A stretch of DNA of 6,643 bases from Betaproteobacteria bacterium (GCA_005888925.1 VBCP01000138.1:1-6643), one strand, 5' to 3'; numbered from the stretch's first letter, positions 1 to 6,094 are shown. The notes: a model not told the origin generated them from the sequence alone. Numbers and translations are program-made.

Positions 1-105
1 GCCTCGTACAAGACGGAAGTCCATCCGACGGTCGTCTGGGCGAAGTTCCAGGCGATGGCGGAAGGCACGCGGCTCGCGAACCAGCAACTTGGGAGCAGAT
101 CGTGA
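1..105 (+). CDS. 3' end of an unrecognised gene (partial)
   Basis: Frame 1 is open from the left edge to a TGA at 103-105 and gives the last 34 residues of a protein (beginning ASYKTEVHPTVVWAKF and ending NQQLGSRS). Third codon positions are almost all G or C, as in the certain genes of the window, which supports real coding. I do not recognise the family. It does not resemble the usual C-termini of the 2Fe-2S or FAD subunits that partner a molybdenum hydroxylase. Its last codons contain the ribosome-binding site of the next gene, and its stop overlaps that gene's GTG start (GTGA), so the two are probably cotranscribed and translationally coupled. The function has to be read from the sequence to the left of the window. 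Confidence 0.6.
   Translation, partial: ASYKTEVHPTVVWAKFQAMAEGTRLANQQLGSRS
91..96 (+). promoter_or_regulatory. Ribosome-binding site deciding the GTG start at 102
   Basis: GGGAGC lies five bases upstream of the GTG at 102-104 and is the only good Shine-Dalgarno match nearby. Together with the family-typical N-terminus (GQAVRRVEDQRFLTGRSRYVDDI-like, starting about residue 7) it supports a GTG start inside the stop codon of the preceding gene. Confidence 0.6.
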
Positions 106-2441
106 ACAGAAACGGCATCGGGCAAGCCGTGCGCCGGGTCGAGGATCAGCGTTTCCTCACCGGCCGCTCGCGCTATGTGGACGACATCCAGCTGCCGCAC
201 ATGCTGCATGGCGCGGTCGTCATGTCGCCGCACGCCCACGCGCGCATAAAAGGCATTGACGCCAGTGCGGCGCAGGCGATGCCCGGCGTGCATCTCGTGC
301 TCACCGGAGCGGATGCGAAGAAGGAGAACCTCGGCGGCATCCCGCCGCTTTTCATGCCCGAGGACATGGGCGGGCCGAAGGGCTATCGCACATTCCGGCC
401 GCTGCTCGAGCCGACGAAGGCGCGCTACGTCGGCGATCGCATCGCGTTCGTCGTCGCCGACACACCCGAGCTGGCGCGCATCGCCGCGGAGCTGGTGGAG
501 ATCGACTGGGAGCCGCTGCCGGCGGTGGTGAACGTCGAGGATGCGGCGAAGGAGGGCGCGCCGAAGGTCTGGGACGACAACGCGGCGGGCAATCTTGCGT
601 TCCCGCTGATGATGGGAAACAAGGAGGCGACCGAGGCGGCGTTCGCGAAGGCCAAGCACACGGTCTCGGTCCGCCTGTACAACAACCGCATCACGGCCAA
701 TGCAATGGAGCCGCGGGCCTGCATCGGTGATTTTGCAAATGATTCTTTCACGCTCTATACCAGCAGCCAGAACCCGCATGGCGTGCGCTCGATCCTCGCT
801 GGCCCGGTATTCAAAATTCCTGAAATAAAACTCAGGGTGATAGCCCCAGACGTCGGCGGCGGCTTCGGCATGAAGGGCGACATCTATCCCGAGGACGGGC
901 TGGTCCTCTGGGCGTCGCGCAAGCTGCGCCGTCCCGTGAAGTGGGTGGCGACGCGCACCGAATCGCTCCTCGGCGACAACCATGGTCGGGACCAGCTCAT
1001 CAGCGCCGAGATGGCGCTCGACGACAACGGCAAGATCCTCGGCCTCCGCGCGCAGGCGCTGCACGCAGTGGGCGCATACGTGACCAACGCGGGCGTGGTG
1101 CCGGTGTTGTGCGCGCTGCGCAACATCCCGAACGTCTACGTGGTGCCCGCGATGCTGGTGGCGAGCAAGGCGACGTTCACGCACAGCACGCCGCTCGGGC
1201 CTTACCGCGGCGCCGGCCGCCCGGAGGCCTCCTACGTGATCGAGCGGCTGATGGACGAGGCGGCGCGCAAGCTCGACATGGACCCGGTGGAGCTGCGCCG
1301 GCGCAATTACATCCCGCCGAGCGCCATGCCCTACAACACGACTGCCGGCTGGACCATCGGCGCGGCCGTGGGCTGGACCTACGACTCTGGCGATTTCGCC
1401 AGGCTCACCGATCGGACGCTCGAGCTGGCCGACTGGAACGGCTATGCGCCGAGAAAGAAAGCGAGCGAGGCCAAGGGCCGCCTGCGCGGGCGCTCGCTCA
1501 TCTATTACCTGGAAGACTCCGGCGTCTTCAACGAGCGCATGGAGCTGCGCTTCGATCCGAGCGGCATGGTGACCATCGTCGCCGGCACGCATTCGCACGG
1601 ACAGGGACACGCGACGACCTATGCGCAGCTCGTCTCCGACTGGCTCGGCGTGCCGTTCGAGAACGTTCGGCTGGTGCAGGGCGACACCGATGCGGTCGCC
1701 TTCGGCCGCGGCACCTATGCTTCACGCAGCGCGATGCTCGGCGGCTCGGCGCTGAAGGGCGCGGCCGACGCCATCATCGAGAAGGCGAAGGCGATGGCGG
1801 CGCACCTCCTGGAAGCCGCGGGCACCGATCTGGAATTCAAGGAAGGCAAATTCACCGTCGCCGGCACCGACCGCTCGATCCCGCTCACGGATGTGGCCAA
1901 GGCGTTCTATCGCCCGGTCGGGCCGACGACGAAGTTCGGCACCGGCCTCGACGCGAGCGGATCGTCGGACGTGCCGCCGACCTTTCCGAACGGCTGCCAC
2001 GCCTGCGAGCTGGAGATCGACCCGGACACGGGCGAGGTGTTCATCGATCGCTATGCGGTGGTCGACGACGTCGGCCGCGTGATCAACCCGATGATCTGCC
2101 ACGGGCAGATCGAGGGCGCGCTCGCCCAGGGCATCGGCCAGGCGCTGATGGAGAACGTCGCCTTCGACCGCGAGTCCGGCCAGATGCTCTCGGCGAGCTT
2201 CACCGACTACGCGATGCCGCGCGCCGCCGACCTGCCGCTGCACTACGAGCTCGACTTCATCGACGTGCCGGCGAAGACCAATCCGCTCGGCGTGAAAGGC
2301 ATCGGCGAGGCCGGCTGCGTCGGCGCGCCGCCGGCGGTGATGAACGCGATCCTCGATGCGCTGCGGCCGCGCGGCGTGCAGCACCTGGACATGCCGGCCA
2401 CGCCGCGGCGGGTGTGGGAGGCGTTGCAAAAGGCAAGGTGA
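102..2441 (+). CDS. Xanthine dehydrogenase/CoxL-like family molybdopterin-binding large subunit
   Basis: Molybdenum hydroxylase large subunit (779 aa, normal full length). Such subunits carry the molybdenum-cytosine-dinucleotide cofactor and hydroxylate aldehydes or N-heterocycles with water as oxygen donor, passing electrons to separate 2Fe-2S and FAD subunits. Seen in the protein: an N-terminal aldehyde oxidase/xanthine dehydrogenase a/b hammerhead region (about residues 15-130), then two cofactor-binding regions (about 138-400 and 420-720). Motifs are GGGFGMKG (252-259), PYRGAGR (367-373), HSHGQGH (497-503) and KGIGEAG (732-738), in which Glu736 matches the catalytic glutamate of the family. 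PYRGAGR is of the form II CoxL type (AYRGAGR) and not the AYRCSFR of true CO dehydrogenase, so oxidation of an unknown organic substrate is more likely than CO oxidation. No small or medium subunit gene is in the window. The gene overlaps its neighbours by 4 bp on both sides. Codons around 727-846 are unusually A/T-rich. Confidence 0.93.
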   Translation: MNRNGIGQAVRRVEDQRFLTGRSRYVDDIQLPHMLHGAVVMSPHAHARIKGIDASAAQAMPGVHLVLTGADAKKENLGGIPPLFMPEDMGGPKGYRTFRPLLEPTKARYVGDRIAFVVADTPELARIAAELVEIDWEPLPAVVNVEDAAKEGAPKVWDDNAAGNLAFPLMMGNKEATEAAFAKAKHTVSVRLYNNRITANAMEPRACIGDFANDSFTLYTSSQNPHGVRSILAGPVFKIPEIKLRVIAPDVGGGFGMKGDIYPEDGLVLWASRKLRRPVKWVATRTESLLGDNHGRDQLISAEMALDDNGKILGLRAQALHAVGAYVTNAGVVPVLCALRNIPNVYVVPAMLVASKATFTHSTPLGPYRGAGRPEASYVIERLMDEAARKLDMDPVELRRRNYIPPSAMPYNTTAGWTIGAAVGWTYDSGDFARLTDRTLELADWNGYAPRKKASEAKGRLRGRSLIYYLEDSGVFNERMELRFDPSGMVTIVAGTHSHGQGHATTYAQLVSDWLGVPFENVRLVQGDTDAVAFGRGTYASRSAMLGGSALKGAADAIIEKAKAMAAHLLEAAGTDLEFKEGKFTVAGTDRSIPLTDVAKAFYRPVGPTTKFGTGLDASGSSDVPPTFPNGCHACELEIDPDTGEVFIDRYAVVDDVGRVINPMICHGQIEGALAQGIGQALMENVAFDRESGQMLSASFTDYAMPRAADLPLHYELDFIDVPAKTNPLGVKGIGEAGCVGAPPAVMNAILDALRPRGVQHLDMPATPRRVWEALQKAR

Positions 2442-3205
2442 AGGTCGAGCGCGTCACGTTCCTGGGCGCCGACGGGCAGAAGCTCGCCGCTCGCCTGGAT
2501 GCGCCCGATGATGTGCCCGCCGCCTATGCATTGTTCGCCCATTGCTTCACCTGCGGAAAGGACGTGTTCGCCGCAAGCCGGATCGCCAAGCAATTGACCG
2601 AGCATCGCATCGCGGTATTGCGCTTCGACTTCACCGGGCTTGGCGCAAGCGAAGGCGAGTTCGCCAACACCAATTTTTCATCGAACGTGGCGGACCTGGT
2701 CGCCGCCGCGGTGCATTTGCGCCAAGCCTATAGCGCGCCGGCGATACTGATCGGCCATAGCCTCGGCGGCGCGGCCGTCCTGGCGGCTGCCGGCGACATC
2801 GCGGAGTCAAAGGCGGTGGTGACCATCGCCGCGCCGAGCGACCCGAGGCACGTCATTGGCCTCTTCCGCCAGAGCATTGCGCAGATCGAAGCGCAGGGCG
2901 AAGCCGAGGTGCTGCTCGAGGGACGGCCCTTCAAGATCAAGCGGCAGTTCCTGACGGATGCCGCAGAGCAAAACCTCGTCTCAAAGATCGCGCAGTTGCG
3001 CTGCGCGCTGCTCATCATGCATTCGCCGCGCGACACGACGGTCGACATCGAGAACGCCACGCGTATCTTCATGGCGGCTAAACACCCGAAGAGCTTCGTC
3101 TCCCTCGATAACGCGGACCACCTGCTGACGGCGAGGGAGGACGCGATCTACGCTGCGGACCTCATTGCGGCATGGGTGGTGCGCTACCTTCCGCAGAAAG
3201 GGTAG
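2438..3205 (+). CDS. Alpha/beta hydrolase, of the type usually fused to an OsmC domain
   Basis: A 255-residue serine hydrolase, probably cytoplasmic, with no signal peptide or membrane segment. The catalytic triad is visible: nucleophile Ser108 in GHSLG (106-110), acid Asp199 in HSPRD (195-199), and His228 in NADH (225-228). The stretch FAHCFTCGKD (33-42), RFDFTGLGASEGEF (62-75) and NTNFSSNVADLV (77-88) is, from my knowledge of the family, the signature of the N-terminal half of the bifunctional alpha/beta hydrolase-OsmC proteins. Here the protein stops at TAG just after the hydrolase domain, and an OsmC gene follows on the opposite strand, overlapping by 44 bp. The GTG start at 2438 overlaps the stop of the preceding gene (GTGA), with AAAAGG a few bases upstream. 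The same frame is open much further upstream (to 941), but that part is Arg-rich shadow of the molybdenum hydroxylase gene and lacks any domain. The substrate is unknown; esterase or peptidase-like activity is a guess. Confidence 0.88.
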   Translation: MKVERVTFLGADGQKLAARLDAPDDVPAAYALFAHCFTCGKDVFAASRIAKQLTEHRIAVLRFDFTGLGASEGEFANTNFSSNVADLVAAAVHLRQAYSAPAILIGHSLGGAAVLAAAGDIAESKAVVTIAAPSDPRHVIGLFRQSIAQIEAQGEAEVLLEGRPFKIKRQFLTDAAEQNLVSKIAQLRCALLIMHSPRDTTVDIENATRIFMAAKHPKSFVSLDNADHLLTAREDAIYAADLIAAWVVRYLPQKG

Positions 3206-3611
3206 TGCGCACCGCGAGCCCCGACTTGACCGCCAGGGTCACCGGGGTCTTCTCGCAGACGTCAGCCAACTTCGCCTGCTGCTCCGCGCTGAGCTCGCCG
3301 GAGAGCATCACCCGGCGCTCGATGCTCGGCGTGCCTTCCTTCGATTGGCGCAGCGCGAGCGACACCGCGACCGCGCCAATGTCCCATCCCTTGCGCTCGG
3401 CGTACATGCGCAGTGTGATCGACGTGCAGGCGCCGAGGCCGGAAAGCAAATATTCGAATGGCATCGGCCCCGCGTCAGCACCGCCGCGCACCGGACGCTC
3501 GTCGGCCAGCAGCTCGTGCCGGCCGCAACGCAGGCTCTGCCGGTAGTTCGGATCCCCGGCGGCGCCGAGCACGCTGCATTTCGCGATGACCATCTCGCCT
3601 TGCATCTTCAT
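3162..3611 (-). CDS. OsmC/Ohr-family protein
   Basis: A 149-residue OsmC-like protein; family members are small dimeric cytoplasmic thiol proteins, many of which reduce organic hydroperoxides. Family features seen: LLADERPVRGGADAGPMPFEYLL-type segment (about 35-56), then GACTSITLRMYAERKGW (60-76) with Cys62 in the position of the first reactive cysteine. The second conserved cysteine normally sits directly before Pro-Val (CPV); here that position is Thr122 (TPV, 122-124) and the nearest cysteine is Cys119, three residues earlier, so peroxidase activity is not assured. Further cysteines are Cys12 and Cys29. The start is ambiguous: ATG at 3611 overlaps the stop of the quinone oxidoreductase gene (ATGA), ATG at 3605 has GAGGGG at an ideal six-base distance, and ATG at 3593 has AAGG four bases upstream and gives the N-terminus (MVIAKC) most like relatives. 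It is the last gene of a three-gene minus-strand operon; its last 14 codons lie over the end of the convergent hydrolase gene. Confidence 0.9.
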   Translation of the reverse strand: MKMQGEMVIAKCSVLGAAGDPNYRQSLRCGRHELLADERPVRGGADAGPMPFEYLLSGLGACTSITLRMYAERKGWDIGAVAVSLALRQSKEGTPSIERRVMLSGELSAEQQAKLADVCEKTPVTLAVKSGLAVRTTLSAEGSAPPMPQ

Positions 3612-4522
3612 CCCCTCACGCGGAGAACCAGCTTGCCGCGCAGATGGCGGCCTTCGCTCACGCGATGCGCCTCGCCCGCTTTGGCGAGCGGATATTCGGT
3701 GATCTCGGGCAGCGGCACTGCGCCCTGCGTCACCAGCGCGGCCACACGATCCAGATGCGCGCGATCGCGGTCCACCTTCGGGCGCAACGAGGTGACGTCT
3801 GGCCTTGGCGAGGGCGCTGCGGCGCCCACCGCAACCGAAGCGAGGCGCCCGCCTTGACGCAGCACCGCAAAGCTCTTGGCCGTGACGTCGCCGCCGACGG
3901 TATCGAATACCGCGTCAACGCCCTTCACGATTTTGGTGAAGTCCTGCGTGCGGTAGTCGATCACCTCGTCGGCGCCGAGCTTGCGCACATAGTCATGGTT
4001 CGCCGCGCTCGCGGTGGCAATAACGCGGGCGCCGAGGTGCTTTGCGAGCGCGATGGCGAAGCCGCCCACCCCGCCCGCGCCGCCCTGGATCAGGATCGTC
4101 TCGCCGCGCTTCAGTTTCAGCGTGTCCTCGAGGGACACCAGCGCGGTGAGCCCGGTCAGCGCCACCGCTGCGCATTGCACGTGGCTCAGCTTCTCCGGCT
4201 TGCGGGCGACGATCGCCTCGCGGATGGCGATCTTTTCGGCGTACGCGCCTTCGCGCGGCACCTCGCAGACGCCGAACACCGCATCGCCGGGCTTGAAGTC
4301 GCCCGCGCTCTTGATCACGACGCCGGAGAAGTCGCGCCCCGGCACATGCGGAAATTCCATCTTCGCCCCGTAATGCCCGCCGCGCATCTTCCAGTCGGCG
4401 GCGTTGATACTCGTCGCGTGGATCTCGACGAGCACTTCGCCGGCTGCGGGAACGGGGTCGGGCAGCTCGCCGTACTCGAGGACTTCGGGGCCGCCGTAGC
4501 GGCGAAAGAAGGAGGCCTTCAC
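3608..4522 (-). CDS. NADP-dependent zinc-free MDR oxidoreductase (quinone oxidoreductase-like)
   Basis: A 304-residue medium-chain dehydrogenase/reductase of the quinone oxidoreductase type, expected to reduce quinones or alpha,beta-unsaturated carbonyls with NADPH in the cytoplasm. Seen: N-terminal GroES-like domain (about 1-115) with the family segments ATSINAADWKMRGG (36-49) and PGRDFSGVV (61-69); Rossmann domain with the dinucleotide-binding motif GGAGGVG (147-153) and LGADEVIDYRTQDF (182-195); and the C-terminal GKLVLRV (296-302). No structural-zinc cysteine cluster or catalytic-zinc ligand set is present, so it is a zinc-free member. The start is GTG at 4522, eight bases after the Uma2 stop, with a weak AAGG upstream; the N-terminus (MKASFFRRYGGPEVL) is typical and needs no extension. 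The stop overlaps the OsmC start (ATGA). Pairing with OsmC suggests a shared role in electrophile or oxidant defence, which is inference. Confidence 0.92.
   Translation of the reverse strand: MKASFFRRYGGPEVLEYGELPDPVPAAGEVLVEIHATSINAADWKMRGGHYGAKMEFPHVPGRDFSGVVIKSAGDFKPGDAVFGVCEVPREGAYAEKIAIREAIVARKPEKLSHVQCAAVALTGLTALVSLEDTLKLKRGETILIQGGAGGVGGFAIALAKHLGARVIATASAANHDYVRKLGADEVIDYRTQDFTKIVKGVDAVFDTVGGDVTAKSFAVLRQGGRLASVAVGAAAPSPRPDVTSLRPKVDRDRAHLDRVAALVTQGAVPLPEITEYPLAKAGEAHRVSEGRHLRGKLVLRVRG
3612..3617 (-). promoter_or_regulatory. Ribosome-binding site of the OsmC gene, favouring a start at 3605
   Basis: GAGGGG on the minus strand directly abuts the ATG at 3611, too close to serve it well, but lies six bases from the next in-frame ATG at 3605. 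This suggests translation begins two codons inside the longest frame, unless coupling through the ATGA overlap is used. Confidence 0.45.
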
Positions 4523-4530
4523 AAACCTTG

Positions 4531-5001
4531 CTACTTAAACAGCTCGCTTAGGTCGACAGCGAAGCTCGAGCGCTCCATTAGCCCTTGTGGGCCGTGGAAC
4601 TCGCAGCGCTTCGATTTGAGGTAAAGGATCCAGACCTCCTTGGCGCCGGCGCCGAAGTACGCCGCGGTCTTCTCCTGCAGTTCCTTGTCCGAATTCGAGG
4701 GTGAGGCCACTTCGACGCAGATGTCCGGGGCGTGCATCAAAGGAGTCTCACCGCGATGTCGCTTGACGAATTCCGCGCTCGCCCAGGCAGCGTCCGTAAC
4801 GAAGATGCCCTCGGCGGTAACTACGGCTACCTCGCCGAATACCTCGCCGCCGAGCGTTCCGAGTCGGTGGCATAGGCGGCCTTGAACCAGTCCATGGTAC
4901 GTGCTCGGTGGGGTCATCAGAACGCGGCCCCAGGTATCGAGCTCGATCTTTCCCGGCAGGTTCGCGAAGCACGGGTCGTCGCAAAGATCGCGATACCGCA
5001 C
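4531..5001 (-). CDS. Uma2-family putative PD-(D/E)XK endonuclease (DUF820)
   Basis: A 156-residue Uma2/DUF820 protein. The family has a PD-(D/E)XK nuclease fold, is very frequent in cyanobacteria and scattered in proteobacteria, and has no settled biological role. Seen: KIELDTWG (18-25) at the place of the N-terminal conserved Glu, Asp70 in VTDAAW, PDICVEVASPS (92-102) with Glu97, Lys111 four residues before Tyr115, and KEVWIL (121-126); these match the expected acidic and Lys active-site positions. It is somewhat shorter than the common 180-200 residues. The start is doubtful: this frame has only GTG at 5001 with no good ribosome-binding site, while a strong site (5028-5033) precedes an ATG at 5018 that reads in another frame. 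A one-base deletion near the 5' end, real or from sequencing, would explain this. It is the first gene of the minus-strand operon, eight bases before the oxidoreductase. It might be a stand-alone selfish or defence-related gene rather than part of the pathway. Confidence 0.85.
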   Translation of the reverse strand: MRYRDLCDDPCFANLPGKIELDTWGRVLMTPPSTYHGLVQGRLCHRLGTLGGEVFGEVAVVTAEGIFVTDAAWASAEFVKRHRGETPLMHAPDICVEVASPSNSDKELQEKTAAYFGAGAKEVWILYLKSKRCEFHGPQGLMERSSFAVDLSELFK

Positions 5002-5026
5002 TGGTCCATGACTTTCATTCTACGCG

Positions 5027-5033
5027 TCCTCCC
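5027..5033 (-). promoter_or_regulatory. Strong ribosome-binding site upstream of the Uma2 gene, out of phase with it
   Basis: GGGAGGA on the minus strand lies nine bases from an ATG at 5018 (second in-frame ATG at 5009). That frame begins MKVMDQCG and ends at a stop after about 30 codons, whereas the Uma2 frame begins at GTG 5001, about 26 bases from this site. The mismatch is the main reason to suspect a frameshift at the start of the gene. Confidence 0.5.
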
Positions 5034-5051
5034 ATTGCGACCCAACGCTCA

Positions 5052-5063
5052 TCCCGCCCGGGA
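5052..5063. repeat. Short perfect inverted repeat in the divergent promoter region
   Basis: TCCCG-CC-CGGGA is a perfect 5-2-5 inverted repeat, nine bases upstream of the -10-like hexamer at 5072. It sits where a repressor or activator could act on the amidohydrolase promoter. It is short and GC-rich, so chance is quite possible in this background. Confidence 0.25.
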
Positions 5064-5071
5064 GTTGACAA

Positions 5072-5077
5072 TACAAT
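5072..5077 (+). promoter_or_regulatory. Candidate -10 box of a leaderless promoter for the amidohydrolase operon
   Basis: TACAAT differs from the sigma70 -10 consensus at one base and ends six bases before the ATG at 5084, so transcription would begin at or next to the start codon. No Shine-Dalgarno sequence lies in the usual window upstream of that ATG (the bases are ACAATCCGCGC), which fits a leaderless mRNA. There is no good -35 hexamer 16-18 bases upstream of the box. A perfect TTGACA (5065-5070) is only one base from the box and has no -10 at the right distance downstream. The A/T-rich run stands out from the surrounding GC-rich sequence. Confidence 0.4.
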
Positions 5078-5083
5078 CCGCGC

Positions 5084-6094
5084 ATGAAGATCGACATCTA
5101 CAACCATGTCCTGCCGCGCGCGTACCTCGACTTAGTGAAGCAGCACTCTAAGGAGCCCGGCATGGTGAAGCGGATGACGAGCATCCGCATGCTGTGGGAC
5201 ATGGAGCACAGGGTGGCGATGTTGCGCGAGAAGTTTCCGGACGTGCAGCAGGTGCTGACGCTCGGGCTGCCGAGCCCCGAGCTGCTCGGCGATGGCGCGC
5301 ATTCGCCCGAATACGCGCGCGTGGCGAACGACGGCATGGCCGAGATGTGCCGCAAGTGGCCCAAGGAATTCCCCGCGTTCGTCGCCTCGCTGCCGATGAA
5401 CAATCCGAAGGCGGCGCTCGAGGAGATGGATCGCGCGATCAATCAGCTCGGCGCCCGCGGCATCCAGATCATCACCAGTGTCGCGGGACGGCCGCTCGAT
5501 GAAGCTGATTTTTTCCCGGTGTTCGAGCGCATCGCCAATCACCATGACCGCCCGGTATGGATGCATCCGGCTCGTCCAGGCTCGCGCGCCGATTATCCGG
5601 GCGAGCCGACGTCCAAGTACGAGATCTGGCAGGTGCTCGGCTGGCCCTTCGAGACCAGCGTCGCGATGGCGCGCATTGTGTTCTCCGGCCTGCTCGAGAA
5701 GCTGCCGAAGCTTCGCATCATCACGCACCACTGCGGCGGCATGATCCCCTACTTCGCCGGGCGTGCAGAGACGCTATGGGCGCAGCTGGGCGCGCGCTCC
5801 GCAGACGGCGATGAAGCCGAGGTGCTCAAGCGGCTGAGCAAACCGCCGATCGAATACTTCAAGATGTTCTACGGCGACACGGTGCTCGGCGGCGCCGCCG
5901 CGCCGCTGGCGTGCGGGATCGCGTTTTTCGGCGTGGATAAAGTGGTGTTCGCGAGCGACTGCCCGTTCGATCCCGAGGGCGGACCGATGTTCATCCGCGA
6001 GGGCATCCGCTCGATCGAGGAGCTCGGCCTCCCGGAGGGCGACAAGCGTAAGATCTACTTCGGCAACGCGCAGCGCCTCCTCAGGTTGCATTGA
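5084..6094 (+). CDS. Amidohydrolase family protein (ACMSD-like, PF04909), variant metal site
   Basis: A 336-residue TIM-barrel amidohydrolase of the group that holds aminocarboxymuconate semialdehyde decarboxylase, gamma-resorcylate decarboxylase and related non-oxidative decarboxylases or hydrolases of aromatic-acid pathways. Length is typical and no signal peptide is seen, so it is likely cytoplasmic. Candidate metal ligands: His8, His161 (WMHP), His216 (THHCGGMIPY) and Asp292 (ASDCPFDP). The N-terminal motif is DIYNH (4-8), where ACMSD-type enzymes have DxHxH: the first metal-binding His is replaced by Tyr6. Whether Tyr6 or nothing fills that place cannot be told here. The ATG at 5084 gives the canonical MKIDIYNHVLP N-terminus; it lacks a Shine-Dalgarno sequence and has a -10-like box just upstream. 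The gene is divergent from the Uma2 operon. Its TGA overlaps the ATG of a second amidohydrolase by one base (TGATG). The substrate is unknown; an aromatic or muconate-derived acid is a guess from the family. Confidence 0.9.
   Translation: MKIDIYNHVLPRAYLDLVKQHSKEPGMVKRMTSIRMLWDMEHRVAMLREKFPDVQQVLTLGLPSPELLGDGAHSPEYARVANDGMAEMCRKWPKEFPAFVASLPMNNPKAALEEMDRAINQLGARGIQIITSVAGRPLDEADFFPVFERIANHHDRPVWMHPARPGSRADYPGEPTSKYEIWQVLGWPFETSVAMARIVFSGLLEKLPKLRIITHHCGGMIPYFAGRAETLWAQLGARSADGDEAEVLKRLSKPPIEYFKMFYGDTVLGGAAAPLACGIAFFGVDKVVFASDCPFDPEGGPMFIREGIRSIEELGLPEGDKRKIYFGNAQRLLRLH

Noticed and set aside
1722..2429. 235-residue open frame on the minus strand inside the molybdenum hydroxylase gene
   Set aside because: It is His/Arg/Val-rich with no recognisable motif, as expected from the opposite strand of a GC-rich gene.
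941..2437. Upstream extension of the hydrolase frame, making a 754-residue open frame
   Set aside because: The extension is Arg/Ala/Gly-rich, without domains, and lies fully within the molybdenum hydroxylase gene in another frame. The recognisable hydrolase begins at the GTG at 2438.
102..2441. Calling the molybdenum hydroxylase a CO dehydrogenase (coxL)
   Set aside because: The active-site loop reads PYRGAGR, not the AYRCSFR of form I CoxL, and no coxS or coxM gene is visible.
3644..4624. 326-residue open frame on the plus strand opposite the quinone oxidoreductase
   Set aside because: The protein on the other strand has clear family motifs throughout; this one has biased His/Arg/Ala composition and no motifs, so it is a shadow.
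5065..5070. Perfect TTGACA as a sigma70 -35 box
   Set aside because: The matching -10 position (5088-5093) falls inside the gene and reads AGATCG, which does not resemble TATAAT.
5132..5731. 199-residue minus-strand open frame opposite the first amidohydrolase
   Set aside because: It has shadow composition and no motifs, and the plus strand carries a complete amidohydrolase.
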